A program made the translations under genes and the position numbers. Under the pieces are notes generated by a model, which was given only the letters and a program-made list of their open reading frames with translations, searched no databases and was not told the DNA's origin. From Myxococcota bacterium (GTDB lineage: Bacteria; Myxococcota_C; UBA6777), in NCBI GenBank assembly GCA_963169055.1, contig CAUJFU010000253.1, positions 1 to 33,887 on the forward strand: a DNA stretch of 33,887 nucleotides, given 5' to 3'. This document shows positions 18,301 through 26,844 of this stretch, one piece after another; within the stretch, counting starts at the first letter, position 1; every line of letters begins with the position of its first letter.

Positions 18301-19771
18301 CACCAAAGCCAAAGGCGCTCACGGCTGCCCTTCGTGGATGTGGATGCAAAGCTTCCCACGACTGCGGCGTCGTCAAGATACGAAACGAGCTTTCTTGAAG
18401 GTTGATCTTGTCCGAAGGCCGTTGGAATTGCGCGGTTGGCGGAAGGGTTTGGTGCTTCAAAGCCAACAGCACTTTGAGCAAACCTGCGCCACCTGCCGCC
18501 GTCAAGAGATGGCCGATGTTGGACTTGGCCGAACCAAGGACGCATGGAAAGGAGCGTTTGCGATCCTTCCACAGGCTGCGCAAGCTTTCAAACTCCACAG
18601 CATCGCCGACAGGCGTTCCTGTCGCATGGCACTCGATCAGGTCAACGCTCTGTGGCTCCCATCCTGCGGCGCGATACGCTGCACGCATCGCCCGAAGCTG
18701 CCCTTCGCTGTCGGGAGCCAACAATCGTCCGCCGATATCGTTGGAAAGGCCGATGCCACGCAACAAACCGTAGATATGCTGTCCATCGCGCAGCGCGTCC
18801 TCTAGGCGGCGCAACACAAACAACGCTGCCCCTTCTCCCACCAAAAGGCCGTCAGCACGCGCATCAAAAGGCGTACACGCTCCCTTGGAAGACAAGGCAT
18901 GAAGCTGCGAAAAGCCCATCTGTGTGTAAAGATGATCAGGCCGAGAAAGCCCTCCCACCAACGCAGCGTCACAACGCCCCGATTGAAGGCCATCACAAGC
19001 AAGCTTGATCGCATACAACGACGAAGCACAAGCCGCATCCAACGTGTATGTGCTCCCCTGCAACCCAAAAGCTTGCGCGATCAACGCCGCAGGAAGAGCA
19101 GCAATGCCTCGCGCTGTCAACGCAGGATCGGAGACAACATCCCGTGCCTCCAGCGCAGGATCGGAGGAAACACCGGCCATCAAGGGGGGATCGATGCGCA
19201 AGCCTTGTTCGCCTTGCGGTTCTCCCAAAGCAGCACTCGGGGACTGACAGACCGCACGCCAGATCGACGCAAGACGGCGCTGTTGTGCTTCGTCTTGCGT
19301 CACCGCTCTCGCCACGGGCTCGGCCAACGCGCCCAACAACAAAGACTGTGTGATGGCTGCATTTCGCTCGGTGGGTAGGGCGATATGGCCGAGGATCACA
19401 TCTGTTCGTTGACGAGGACAGGTCGCCATCCCCGCGTCATCTAACGCCATCATCGCCACAGCAAGCGCGAGCCGTAGGCTTTCATCCAACCCTTCGAGCA
19501 AAGACGACGGCAGCGCAAGCCGATCGGCCTCAAGCTTCGTTGGAGTGGTGATGAAACAGCCAGTGCGTGCCAATACCCGATCCGCTTGGGGTGTATCGGG
19601 CGCATACAAGGCTTCGACTGGCGCACTCCACCGTCCGAGCGGAGGTAGGCGGTGCGCCGCATGGCCGCGCAAGAGATTTTCCCAAAAGGCTTCGGGGGTA
19701 GGAGCATCAGGAAGGCACGCGCCGATCCCAACGATGGCGATGGTGGGCAGAACAGACGGAGCGGCGGTCAA
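12386..19771 (-). CDS. pfaC: PUFA synthase subunit PfaC/Pfa3-type: KS-CLF-AT-DH-DH
   Basis: 2461 residues from a TTG start (19771) that overlaps the pfaA stop (TTGA) and has AGGAG 8 bases upstream. Domains: KS about 8-500 with Cys248, His382 and His421; chain-length-factor-like KS about 550-1050 without the triad (Glu756 replaces Cys); acyltransferase about 1188-1500 with G-Y-S-L-G-E (Ser1280) and His1397, matching the PfaB-type AT; then two double-hotdog FabA-like dehydratases. DH1 (about 1705-2065) has His1966 in C-H-F and Glu1980 after M-P-G. DH2 (about 2110-2461) has His2356 in A-H-F and Glu2370 after W-P-G. The AT between CLF and DH is the myxobacterial Pfa3 layout, but the chain ends right after DH2, with no acylglycerol-phosphate acyltransferase domain. 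The linkers carry tandem repeats and one dispersed repeat. Role: chain extension and the dehydration/isomerisation that places the cis double bonds. Confidence 0.93.
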   Translation of the reverse strand: MTAAPSVLPTIAIVGIGACLPDAPTPEAFWENLLRGHAAHRLPPLGRWSAPVEALYAPDTPQADRVLARTGCFITTPTKLEADRLALPSSLLEGLDESLRLALAVAMMALDDAGMATCPRQRTDVILGHIALPTERNAAITQSLLLGALAEPVARAVTQDEAQQRRLASIWRAVCQSPSAALGEPQGEQGLRIDPPLMAGVSSDPALEARDVVSDPALTARGIAALPAALIAQAFGLQGSTYTLDAACASSLYAIKLACDGLQSGRCDAALVGGLSRPDHLYTQMGFSQLHALSSKGACTPFDARADGLLVGEGAALFVLRRLEDALRDGQHIYGLLRGIGLSNDIGGRLLAPDSEGQLRAMRAAYRAAGWEPQSVDLIECHATGTPVGDAVEFESLRSLWKDRKRSFPCVLGSAKSNIGHLLTAAGGAGLLKVLLALKHQTLPPTAQFQRPSDKINLQESSFRILTTPQSWEALHPHPRRAAVSAFGFGGINAHLLVEAYDPAYHTTPSAIPTTQQAAVLAKAQAAALAKAQAAALAKDQAAALAKDQAVAVVGIAARVGGYKDQEALLRAFLGEQVDLPRKEAAWWGIAQTEAWTAWQGASPLPMQGLFCETVDLLAGRFRIPPREMAELLPQQLWTLQVADDALRDARWGREKGVEIPDADSTGVYVGVGLDLHTTDYHLRWVLPAIVKAWKTAGEIPQEEAETEQWIASLRDALTPPLNANRTMGGLASIVASRLAREYRLGGPSFVIANEEGSGLRALEIAVRAIQRGEIKQALVAAVDLTSDLRSSLLAHRERPFSADATPRPFDPDHQGSLPADAAVALVLKPLSKAIADGHTIYAVLEGIGCAGGDDLRLAPDKRRVAHQEACERSLAASLGEAGASLSSVECIEYTDGTDALEAFSWLQALERAYAAEARTADGDTAFQVDSDTAFQAGSGAAFQADSGAAFQADSDATVAQSIEVFEQIAAIRSPQKAVLSATSMVTGWAGAASGLLAFARAVWGLHHRVLPALTSADRGWEPLAAVGRFVEPLRKPEAWVHERAVGPRRALVAANSRDGKVFHLLLRESPVSPRHDLRVAWRPEQCAPSMAVFAGDTPHSIAQKLDAFAQQIQHQPERPLQEHIAAWQQRNTVQTPPALALSALFSSDTSPIQTLARAQTILEQSRNTTNRPREDIFYTPQPLGQIGEIAFVFPGSGAQFPQMGRLEALYWPEILEQQAKENGFLRAQMFSDRVWRQQTRQDALTCAELIFAQVTLGAMMSDILRYSLGIEPKAAIGYSLGESTALFSLRAWRDRDAMLLRSLRSTLFTTDLAGPCLAARALWGWPTHRELRWKMGIVNRSAASLRASLQETPRVYLLIVNTPDACVIGGEAQAVDEWVRSQRCAFVPIEGVTTVHCEVLEPVASAYHALHLHPVTPPEGVRFYSGNWGRSFSLTSEQAADSILANARHGIDFPSVIQQAHQDGVRLFIEIGPGDGCSRMIGQILGDEPFFARSACVEDSTPPESIARLRAALTAHRLPHLSDAWAATEKTPVLAQAPRLAVSLAVGTREAPSIPAFVLSDRTYTDLRGSTPHPAAWRSPLDPVLAKRAQVFQNNDSVFGDQPLQHQEGTNRMASPLPLSASQPMLGMLLALESAEIQAHAAYLQDAQEALAAYTSVASRLSVCDVPQRSTFAHPVVMDRAACLRFATGRIGDVWGEAFASIDTHPTRVRLPDQPLMLVDRVLVLEGEPFSLRSGRIVTEHDILPDAWYLDGGRLPTCIAVESGQADLMLSGYLGIDRETGGLAMYRLLDAEITFHAGLPRAGEVIHHDIRIERFFKHDETYLFRFAFDSTVGGQKVLTMRNGCAGFFSARELEEGKGIVLNEKEWGKGDGTIDPRGVLWSHVLPHPPQDAELSALRRGDLNAALGEAFARLPLRHPLTLPGGRDARMKLLDRVLSFEPMGGRFGIGCLVAEMDIHPDDWFLTCHFVDDMVMPGTLMYECCLHTMRLYLLSLGWLGEDGVVAWEPVAGVKSQLRCRGQVLQSTRKVRYEIHLKELGYNPAPYAIADALMYADDRPIVLVREMSLQLTGSSYPALLALWQREPARSFSPDLHRAADKTPRVCYDAQQILEYAKGKPSLCFGPRYGVFDQERFLARLPSPPYLFMDRVIGVEGMLAEMKAGTRVIAAYDIPPDAWYFGAERQPWMPFAVLLEIALQPCGWMAAFMGSAFASEEALHFRNLGGEATVHRLVTPQTGTLRMDVRCTQVSHSGGMIIQHYAMSVEDRHGPVYTGKTYFGFFSQAALAQQVGMRGTKPLIDPAYDIRAEQRPFPREAPFPSDMLRMLDEVWLYPSDADPQGKPLLCGIKRVNPADWFFQAHFYQDPVWPGSLGLEAMLQLMKVEAMRRFGAADGALGAMVAMPPQTTHRWSYRGQVIPTCEQVRVEARITDVDVSNKRLRADGLLHVDGRAIYEMKDFGLAWMAKE
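15001..15096 (-). repeat. Dispersed repeat copy C, in frame inside pfaC (AT-DH1 linker)
   Basis: On the minus strand this stretch matches the two repeats flanking thiC. Shared blocks, in order, are TTCTCTC-GATA, TTAC, the hairpin GGGGT-TCC-ACCCC, a second small hairpin (GCTT-GGCG-AAGC), TTGACC-CGT, and a tract ending GGCGAA-AGA-CAC. Here CTCTT pairs with AAGAG around the last part. It is translated as a Pro/Arg-rich stretch at about residues 1559-1591, between the AT and the first DH. Confidence 0.6.
16903..17000 (-). repeat. 24-base tandem repeat near the end of the CLF domain of pfaC
   Basis: Four units of eight residues of the form (D/G)-(T/A)-A-F-Q-(V/A)-(D/G)-S at residues about 925-956. 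The DNA unit is well conserved and the period keeps the reading frame. It sits in a surface loop or linker of the chain-length-factor domain. Confidence 0.85.
18118..18214 (-). repeat. 24-base tandem repeat in the KS-CLF linker of pfaC
   Basis: Four units of eight residues of the form A-K-(A/D)-Q-A-A-A-L at residues about 520-551, between the ketosynthase and the chain-length-factor domain. The units are almost identical at the DNA level. The sequence should form an Ala/Lys helix or spacer. Confidence 0.88.
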
Positions 19772-22700
19772 GATCGGGACTCCTGCGAAGAGCGAAAGGT
19801 GTCAACAAGCGATGGATCAGCGATGCTACGAGCCGATTCGATGCGCAAGATCAGCGCACCTTGGAGGTCAAGCACTTCGATATCCGCCATCAACACAGGT
19901 AGAGAACTGGGCTGCATCCAAACACGCACCTCACAAAGCTGCTCAGGCCGCCACGTCCGAAAGATATCCATCCGCGCAAAGCCCGTCGGCAGGCAAGGAA
20001 AGCCATGTTGTTGCAACGACCACAAGATGATCATCTGAAAGGCTCCATCGAGCCAGTACGGATCGATCCACCAATCCTGACGTGGTGGCTGTTCCATCCA
20101 ACTTGCGGGCGAGGCCGCCGCTTTCAATCGAGCACAAATCCCCGTTGCATCGCACCCATCGACGGATTCGATACAATGAAACAGCGGCCCATGAAACAAC
20201 CGATCATAAGGAAAAAAAGACAAGGCCCCTTTGGGCAGCGCACGTTGCGATGGCGATGGGATGGGCTGCTGCGGCCCAAAGAGCAGTCGTGCAGAAGCAT
20301 ACGTCTGCGTCTTTGCGGGAGATGGGCTTTCGCAGACAGCCGCCAGTCGTATCGCCCCGTCCACAGCATCGATATCGCGGATGATCCAACGCAAAGGGAC
20401 AGCTTCTTGTGTAAGGCTACAGCCTTTTCGCACCTCCATCCCTTCCATCCGCAACCAACGCAACGAGGCATTTGGGTGCTGTTTGGACAAGACTGTGTGC
20501 GCTGCCACCGCCATCCATTCCACCATGATCGCCGCAGGAAGCACCCCAACGCCGCGCATCTGGTGATCTCGCAAAAACAGATCCTGCTGCATAGTCAGCG
20601 TGCGTTGCCATCCCACCCACCCGTCGGCGTCAATCGTCCCCAAGATCACGACTTCGATATCTTCTTGTCGGGTTTGGCTTGATGGCGTGAGGGGTTGATC
20701 CGACGGCTGGTTCGACGGGGCTGATGCGAAAGATGGCTCAAGCAACCGAACAGCGGCCATCTTGGACGAAAGCTCTTGCAACATACAGCGTGCGCCCTCT
20801 TCCAAGCCGATCACGCCGACACCTTCGCGTGCAAAGATCTGCTTGAGTGCAGGCGTCACCATGCCTCCATCCCAAGGCCCCCAATTCATCGAACGCACCA
20901 CACAGTTCGGCAAACGTCGATGCAGGCGTTGTGCAATCTTGTTGAGGGCCTCGTTTGCCATCGCATAATCCGCTTGGCCGATCCGCCCAAAACGCGCCGT
21001 ACTCGACGAAAAAAGCACAACACAACGCAAAGCCGATTCATCCACCGCCCCAAGCAGCCCCAAAAAGCCTTGCACCTTGGTGGCGTAGACTTTTTCTGCA
21101 TCCGCAAGCCGCTTTTCGGCGATCCGTCGATCCGCCAAGATCCCCGCACCATGGATGATCCCGCGCACAGGGCCTTCTTCGGCTTGCACAGACTCCAACA
21201 CAGCCCGAACTGCCGAGGAATCAGCGATATCAAGGCTGCGGTACAATACCTTCGACCCGAAGCGTCGCAAGGCGGCGAGGGTGCGATGCACTTCGCGGCC
21301 GCGCAAGATATCTTCGCATCTTCGTTGAATATCGCGGGGGGTGGGCTTGCCTTGCGTGTGTTGAAGCAAAGCTTTTTTAATAGACGCTTCATCATCAAGC
21401 CCTTGTAACCACGAAGCTTCGGGCTCTGGCAACGGTGAGCGACCCAACAAAAGCAGCGTGGGTTGGCAAGCTTGCGCAAGCGCCTGTGCCACCGTCGCTG
21501 TCACACCACGCGCCCCCCCTGTGACGATCACCAGATCGCCCCGCTGGATCGGCAAACTTTCAAGCAAGTCCGCATCCGTCAACGCAGCAGACGGCTCCAA
21601 GGATGGAAAAGATATCGGAGAAAGAACGGACGGTTGCAAAGAAAGCGTACACCATCCATCGATCGATCCAGCGATCTCGACAGGTCCTATCGCGCAAAGC
21701 GCGGCCCAGATCTCATGGATCGCCGTCTCTGCGCCGATCTCTGGTGCGATATCCAGTGCGCGACAATGGACTTGCGGCCATTCACGCGCTGCTGTCTTGG
21801 TCAATCCTGCCAACGCGCCGCTATCCACAGCACTTGGCGGATCAAGCCGCCCCTGACCCAAACCAAAAGCGCCGTCCATACGAGAGATCGTTGCGAACAA
21901 CGAACCGCCTTGCGTTGCGCTTGATTGGAGCCGTGTTGCTGCGGCCTTGGCGACGGCCAAAGCCCCGAAGCTATCGGGAACTTCTCGAAATGGGGCCACC
22001 AAGATCACGCCACGCAGCACCGCTTGGGCCTCCAAGACCTCGGGAAGCTCCGCCACCGAAAGCACTTGTGGGAAAAAGCCTTGTGTTTGCGCGAAAGCGG
22101 CGATCTTTTCGGCAAGGCCGAAATCATCCGACGCAAGATACAACGGCCCCTCTTTGGCAAGCGAAACAGAAGCAGCAGCCGAAAGAGAGAACGGGGTCGT
22201 TTGAAGAGTCAGGCGCTGAAGCTGTGCGGGCCAACGCGTCAGATCAGCGCCGAAGGAAGGGTCCGCAGGTGGCCCTCCTTCGTGGGTCGCCATCGTGGGC
22301 GGCCCTCCGTTGGTTTGCAGGGTCTCCATCAGCGCCCCAACGATATCACCGAGGGTTCGGAGGCTTCCAAGCGCTTGCGAAGAAAGATGCGGCAAAGAGG
22401 GTTGGGCTTCTTGGAGAGCTGACAAGATCTCCACGCGCTTGATGCTATCGATGCCCAGATCCGCATCCAACTCCATCGACGCATCGAGGATATCCATCGG
22501 ATAGCCCGTCTTTTCTGACACCACCCGAAACAACAACCCTGACAACGCAGACAGCTCGGAAGAACCGAGAGCGGTTGGAGAGGTCGAAGATGTCGAAGAT
22601 GTCGAAGTAGCGGACGGTGTTGAAAAAGAAGCGGTCGATCTTGCGGTATCGGGCGATGCGATGGGCGGATCTTGGCGCGTCATCTTGGCGAGTGCATCGA

Positions 22701-25700
22701 CGATATCGCCAAGGGTGCGAAGCGTGCCGAGGTCTTGCGAGGAGAGATGTGGCAAAGAGGGTTGAGCTTCTTGAAGAGATGACAAGATCTCCACGCGCTT
22801 GATGCTGTCGATGCCCAGATCCGCATCCAACTCCATCGACGCATCAAGGATATCCATCGGATAGCCCGTCTTTTCTGACACCACCCGAAACAACAACCCT
22901 GACAACGCAGACGAATCAGCAACGCTCGATCCCTTGGGCTGTTTCGATGCGGCTTGTGGATGCGCCACAAAAGAGGGTGTAGACAACACAGTCGGCGCAG
23001 AAGAATGAAGCGAATCGCCGTTTGAGTGCGTGTCTCCGTTGGTGTGGTGGCCTGAACCGTTGCCACGAAAAGAGGTCGGCACAGAAGAGATCGCCGCCGA
23101 ACTCCCATACACGGAAGGGGCCGAAGGCTGGCGCATCACAGCAGAAGGCGCAGGAGCGGACACAACGGGCGCAGGCTGCCGCGAGACAACAGAAGAGGCC
23201 GAAGAGAGCGGCACAACGGCTGATGATGCAGGTGCATAAGAGGCCGATGCTGTCGGTGCATAAGAGGCCGATGTTGTCGGTGCATAAGAGGCGGGCGGTG
23301 CGAAATAGGCCGATGGCGCGATAGAAGCCGACGGTGTTGGCGCATAAAGGGCAGCGGGAAGAGGCGGTTGGGGTGAGGCGGGCCATGAGATATCGGTGGA
23401 TGGGGGAGATATCCCGTGTTGTTGGAGCCACATCTGATAAAAAACCTGACGGGCTTGTTGCTGGCCTTCGAGGAATTGTTGGTGAAGTTGGGCAGTTTGT
23501 TGTTGGAGGTGCAAAAGCTGGTAAAGCATTTGCTGGTTCGTGTGCAAAAGATCGTCCGACATGGTGCGGCTTCCCTGTATTGGTGGAGAAAAAACAGAAC
23601 GAGATCGATGGGGTTCGATGGGAGTTCGTTGTGTGTTTGCGTAGGGGGATCGCGGTATGCTTGCGTTTGTGGGTGTGGCTTGCATCGCGTTCGATAGAAT
23701 AGGCTTCGTGGCTGAAGAAGCCGATGGTTTCGAGGGTTCAGACTGTGATGCGCTCGGTTCCTTCGTTCGAGAGATCAAAGAGGCCGTGGGTGTAGGAGAT
23801 TCGATGCGCGCAGAACTCGGTGGCATCCGTATTTTCGGCGATAAAGTAGTCGGCGTAGTAGGAGATTCGAGGCGCGCAGGACTCGGTGACATCGGTGGCA
23901 TCGGTGGTTTCGGCGGATTGGGCGATAAAGTAGTCGGCGTAGTAGGAGTTTCGAGGCGCGCAGGGCTCGGTGGGATCGCACGTTGTGAAGTAAAGACATT
24001 GGCGCCCGAGATCATGACTTGCATGGTGGGCTTTTTGGAGTGTTCGGAGGGTCGGGTGGTGGCGGTGGTGTCCCATTCGGCGAGACGTACGGGATAACCG
24101 TGTGCAGCGAGACGCGCAAGCGTCAACGCCAGATCACGCAAGCCGTCGCGTTGGCCTTGTGAGGCATCTAGCGAGAAGGCATCCACGCCTTCATTCTTTG
24201 CGAGGATGGACTCGATCAAACGAGTCATGCGATAACCCGGGCCAAGTTCCAAGAAGATCCGCGCCCCTGCATCGGCCATCGCGGAGATCTGCTCAACAAA
24301 ACGCACAGGCGAAGCCAGTTGCGCTGCAAGCAAAGACGCCGAGGATTGCGGTTCGTATGGATACGGTGCAGCGGTCTTGTTGGCAAAAACAGGCGTATGG
24401 GTTGAAGACCACACCATCGAAGAAAGGCATTCCCCAAAAGGTGCTTGGGCGTCGGAAACAAGGGGGCTATGAAAAGCTGCGGCCACGGGGATACGGCGTG
24501 TTCGCATCTTACGAGATTCGAGGCGCGGTTCGGCTGCGGCGATCGCTGCAAAGGTTCCCGAAAGCACCGCTTGGGTGGGGCTATTTTGGTTGGCGATCAC
24601 AAGGTCGGGGGCTTCTTCACGCACAAAGGCTTCGATCTGTGCGAGCGGAGCTTGGACGGCCAGCATCGTCCCGCGATCTCCGCCTTGGGCCATCAATTGG
24701 CCGCGTTTGTGCGAGATCGCAAACAAGGTTTCTTCGTCGTAGGCTCCGGCCAAATGCAGGGCGACAAGTTCTCCGTAGCTATGCCCCGCCAACAGATCGG
24801 CTTGCACACCAAAACGCGCCAAAGCACGCGCAGCAGCCAAACTGACCGCACCAAGCGCAGGTTGCGCTACATCGGTTGAACGCAAGGCATCGTCTTGAGA
24901 CAGCCGTTCGGCATCATCCCACGCAGGGATCGGATAGATCAGGCGATCGAGCGGTGTGGCGTGAGTCGAGTGTTTGCGCCAAGCCTGTTGTGCGCGTTCT
25001 AAAACACCAAAGGATTCAGGGAAATGGCACACAAGATCGCGCAACATACCCGTGTACTGGCATCCTTGGCCGGGTATGATCACGGCCAATTTTCCGCTTC
25101 TTGGCCCACGACCATACGAGATGCCTTCGGGGGTCGTCCAAACCCCCGCCTTATCGGGAGACATGGCGGCTTGTTTTTCAAAGCGACCGAGAGCTTGCAA
25201 AGCTGCATCACGCAAAGCCCCCCAGCGTTCGGGCGGTGTGTGAGCTTCACAGGCCCACAACAATCGATGCGGTGCATCCGAGCGAAACGCAGCCCGTTGT
25301 TGGATGGCTTGGGCGCAAAGCTGCAACCATCCTTGGGGGATCTCCCAAGCGGACAAGGCTTTTTCGATCTGTGCGGGGGTGTCCGCGCAAAAGGCAAGGA
25401 TCTGAACACGCCCATCCCAATCGGGCGATGCAGGAAGATGAGGATCGGCTTCTTCGAGGACGCAATGAAAGTTTGATCCACCAAAGCCTAGAGCGCTTAA
25501 CGCCGCACGACGGGGCGAATCGGACGAAGACAACCACGGCCTCAATGCGTTGTTGAGATAGAGGGGGGTGCGTTCTTGTCGCAAGATCGGCAAAGGCTTA
25601 CGCGCTTTGATCGAAGGCAGAAGAACCTTGCGATGCAAGGCCAAGGCGATCTTGATCAATCCGGACACCCCTGCGGCTGCTTTGGTGTGTCCGATCTGCG

Positions 25701-26844
25701 ACTTGACTGATCCGAGCGCGCACCACGGCGGCTGACCGAGTTCGGCTTGACCGAAGACTTCGACCAGCGCTTTGATCTCCGTCGCATCGCCGACTTTGGT
25801 TCCAGTACCGTGAGCTTCGACAAGCTCGATGCTTCGGGCGTCTACACCTGCACGCTCGTAGGCACGACGCAGAGCCTTGGCTTGGCCTGCATCGCTTGGG
25901 GCGTAGATGGCACGTCCGCGCCCGTCACTCGAAGAGCCGATACCTTTGATCACGGCATAAACGCGATCTCCGTCGCGTTGCGCGTCCGCAAGGCGCTTGA
26001 GCGCAACCATCCCCACGCCTTCGCCGAGGATGGTTCCGTCGCCTTCGGCATCAAAAGGCCGAGCGTCTCCTGTGGGCGAAAGAGCGGGCGTTTTGCTAAA
26101 GCACATATACATAAAGATATCGTTGAAGGTGTCCACACCGCCCGAAAGAACGAGGTCGGCATGGCCTGCTTGAAGCTCCAAGCACGCAAGATGCAGCGCA
26201 CTCAGCGAACTCGCACACGCAGCATCCACAACGCAATTGGTGCCACCGAGATCGAGGCGATTGGCGACCCGACCCGCCACCACATTCCCAAGCAACCCGG
26301 GAAAAGAAGCCTCGCTCCAAGGCGGATAGGAGGCGCTGATCCGTTCGACGACTTCTTTTGCGATATCTTCGGGGATTCCTGAATCTTCGAGAGCTTTGCG
26401 CCAGCGTGGATGCCCAAGGCGTGCGCCCAACGGGATCACCAACTCCAAAGCCCCCGTCACTCCGAGGATCACACTTACGCGATCCCGATCCACGGTGCCT
26501 TCTTGATTATACCCAGCATCACGCAACGCATCTTGGGCTGCAACCATCGCCAATAGCTGCGAAGTATCGGTTGCTTCGAGTGCGTTCGGGGTGATGCCAT
26601 AGGCCAACGGATCGAACGCAAACGGTCGCAAAAAGCCGCCGCGTTTGGCGTAGGTGTGATCGGGTTTTTTGGGATCGGCATCAAAATAATCGCTGATCCG
26701 CCAGTGGGTAGGCGGGATCTCTGTGATGGCGTCTTGGCCCGTCTTGAGCATAGCCCAATAAGCGCGAACTTCCTCGGCCTGTGGAAAAAGGCCACCAACA
26801 CCGACGATCGCGATAGGTTCAAAGGATGGCTTGAACGACTGCAA
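19768..26844 (-). CDS. pfaA: PUFA synthase subunit PfaA/Pfa2-type: KS-MAT-ACP-ACP-KR-DH
   Basis: 2358 residues from TTG 26844, chosen because GGAG lies 6 bases upstream and the KS starts ten residues later. A GTG at 26856 and a TTG at 26901 are alternatives. Domains: KS about 10-466 (Cys210 in D-A-A-C-A-S-S, His345, His386); malonyl transferase about 585-900 (Ser689 in G-H-S-Y-G, His792); a long Pro/Ser/Thr linker with a Gln-rich helical stretch at about 1095-1143; two ACPs with phosphopantetheine sites Ser1347 and Ser1467 (L-G-I-D-S-I); KR about 1560-2030 (G-G-A-R-G-V, Tyr1960, Asn1964); and a PKS-type DH about 2065-2345 (His2094, Asp2266). Two ACPs is few for a Pfa synthase, where four to nine are common. 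The ACPs need a phosphopantetheinyl transferase, which is not in the window. It overlaps pfaC by 4 bases. Confidence 0.93.
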   Translation of the reverse strand: MQSFKPSFEPIAIVGVGGLFPQAEEVRAYWAMLKTGQDAITEIPPTHWRISDYFDADPKKPDHTYAKRGGFLRPFAFDPLAYGITPNALEATDTSQLLAMVAAQDALRDAGYNQEGTVDRDRVSVILGVTGALELVIPLGARLGHPRWRKALEDSGIPEDIAKEVVERISASYPPWSEASFPGLLGNVVAGRVANRLDLGGTNCVVDAACASSLSALHLACLELQAGHADLVLSGGVDTFNDIFMYMCFSKTPALSPTGDARPFDAEGDGTILGEGVGMVALKRLADAQRDGDRVYAVIKGIGSSSDGRGRAIYAPSDAGQAKALRRAYERAGVDARSIELVEAHGTGTKVGDATEIKALVEVFGQAELGQPPWCALGSVKSQIGHTKAAAGVSGLIKIALALHRKVLLPSIKARKPLPILRQERTPLYLNNALRPWLSSSDSPRRAALSALGFGGSNFHCVLEEADPHLPASPDWDGRVQILAFCADTPAQIEKALSAWEIPQGWLQLCAQAIQQRAAFRSDAPHRLLWACEAHTPPERWGALRDAALQALGRFEKQAAMSPDKAGVWTTPEGISYGRGPRSGKLAVIIPGQGCQYTGMLRDLVCHFPESFGVLERAQQAWRKHSTHATPLDRLIYPIPAWDDAERLSQDDALRSTDVAQPALGAVSLAAARALARFGVQADLLAGHSYGELVALHLAGAYDEETLFAISHKRGQLMAQGGDRGTMLAVQAPLAQIEAFVREEAPDLVIANQNSPTQAVLSGTFAAIAAAEPRLESRKMRTRRIPVAAAFHSPLVSDAQAPFGECLSSMVWSSTHTPVFANKTAAPYPYEPQSSASLLAAQLASPVRFVEQISAMADAGARIFLELGPGYRMTRLIESILAKNEGVDAFSLDASQGQRDGLRDLALTLARLAAHGYPVRLAEWDTTATTRPSEHSKKPTMQVMISGANVFTSQRAIPPSPARLETPTTPTTLSPNPPKPPMPPMSPSPARLESPTTPTTLSPKIRMPPSSARIESPTPTASLISRTKEPSASQSEPSKPSASSATKPILSNAMQATPTNASIPRSPYANTQRTPIEPHRSRSVFSPPIQGSRTMSDDLLHTNQQMLYQLLHLQQQTAQLHQQFLEGQQQARQVFYQMWLQQHGISPPSTDISWPASPQPPLPAALYAPTPSASIAPSAYFAPPASYAPTTSASYAPTASASYAPASSAVVPLSSASSVVSRQPAPVVSAPAPSAVMRQPSAPSVYGSSAAISSVPTSFRGNGSGHHTNGDTHSNGDSLHSSAPTVLSTPSFVAHPQAASKQPKGSSVADSSALSGLLFRVVSEKTGYPMDILDASMELDADLGIDSIKRVEILSSLQEAQPSLPHLSSQDLGTLRTLGDIVDALAKMTRQDPPIASPDTARSTASFSTPSATSTSSTSSTSPTALGSSELSALSGLLFRVVSEKTGYPMDILDASMELDADLGIDSIKRVEILSALQEAQPSLPHLSSQALGSLRTLGDIVGALMETLQTNGGPPTMATHEGGPPADPSFGADLTRWPAQLQRLTLQTTPFSLSAAASVSLAKEGPLYLASDDFGLAEKIAAFAQTQGFFPQVLSVAELPEVLEAQAVLRGVILVAPFREVPDSFGALAVAKAAATRLQSSATQGGSLFATISRMDGAFGLGQGRLDPPSAVDSGALAGLTKTAAREWPQVHCRALDIAPEIGAETAIHEIWAALCAIGPVEIAGSIDGWCTLSLQPSVLSPISFPSLEPSAALTDADLLESLPIQRGDLVIVTGGARGVTATVAQALAQACQPTLLLLGRSPLPEPEASWLQGLDDEASIKKALLQHTQGKPTPRDIQRRCEDILRGREVHRTLAALRRFGSKVLYRSLDIADSSAVRAVLESVQAEEGPVRGIIHGAGILADRRIAEKRLADAEKVYATKVQGFLGLLGAVDESALRCVVLFSSSTARFGRIGQADYAMANEALNKIAQRLHRRLPNCVVRSMNWGPWDGGMVTPALKQIFAREGVGVIGLEEGARCMLQELSSKMAAVRLLEPSFASAPSNQPSDQPLTPSSQTRQEDIEVVILGTIDADGWVGWQRTLTMQQDLFLRDHQMRGVGVLPAAIMVEWMAVAAHTVLSKQHPNASLRWLRMEGMEVRKGCSLTQEAVPLRWIIRDIDAVDGAIRLAAVCESPSPAKTQTYASARLLFGPQQPIPSPSQRALPKGALSFFPYDRLFHGPLFHCIESVDGCDATGICARLKAAASPASWMEQPPRQDWWIDPYWLDGAFQMIILWSLQQHGFPCLPTGFARMDIFRTWRPEQLCEVRVWMQPSSLPVLMADIEVLDLQGALILRIESARSIADPSLVDTFRSSQESRS
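22318..22911 (-). repeat. Two nearly identical tandem ACP-coding units in pfaA
   Basis: ACP1 (22678-22911) and ACP2 (22318-22557) are almost identical at the DNA level through the core around the D-S-I motif and differ mainly near their ends. A Ser/Thr-rich linker separates them. This indicates recent duplication or ongoing gene conversion. Confidence 0.88.
23220..23310 (-). repeat. 24-base repeat before ACP1 of pfaA
   Basis: About three units of eight residues containing A-S-Y-A-P-T, seen on the plus strand as repeated GTGCATAAGAGGCCGATG. It lies in the long MAT-ACP linker and keeps the frame. Confidence 0.8.
23793..23976 (-). repeat. Imperfect long direct repeat in the MAT-ACP linker of pfaA
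   Basis: A unit of about 50 bases starting GATAAAGTAGTCGGCGTAGT occurs at 23840 and again at 23924, an 84-base (28-codon) period. A third, partial relative lies near 23800. It encodes Pro/Thr/Ser-rich linker with A-R-L-E-(T/S)-P-T-T-P-T-T-L-S-P. Confidence 0.8.
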
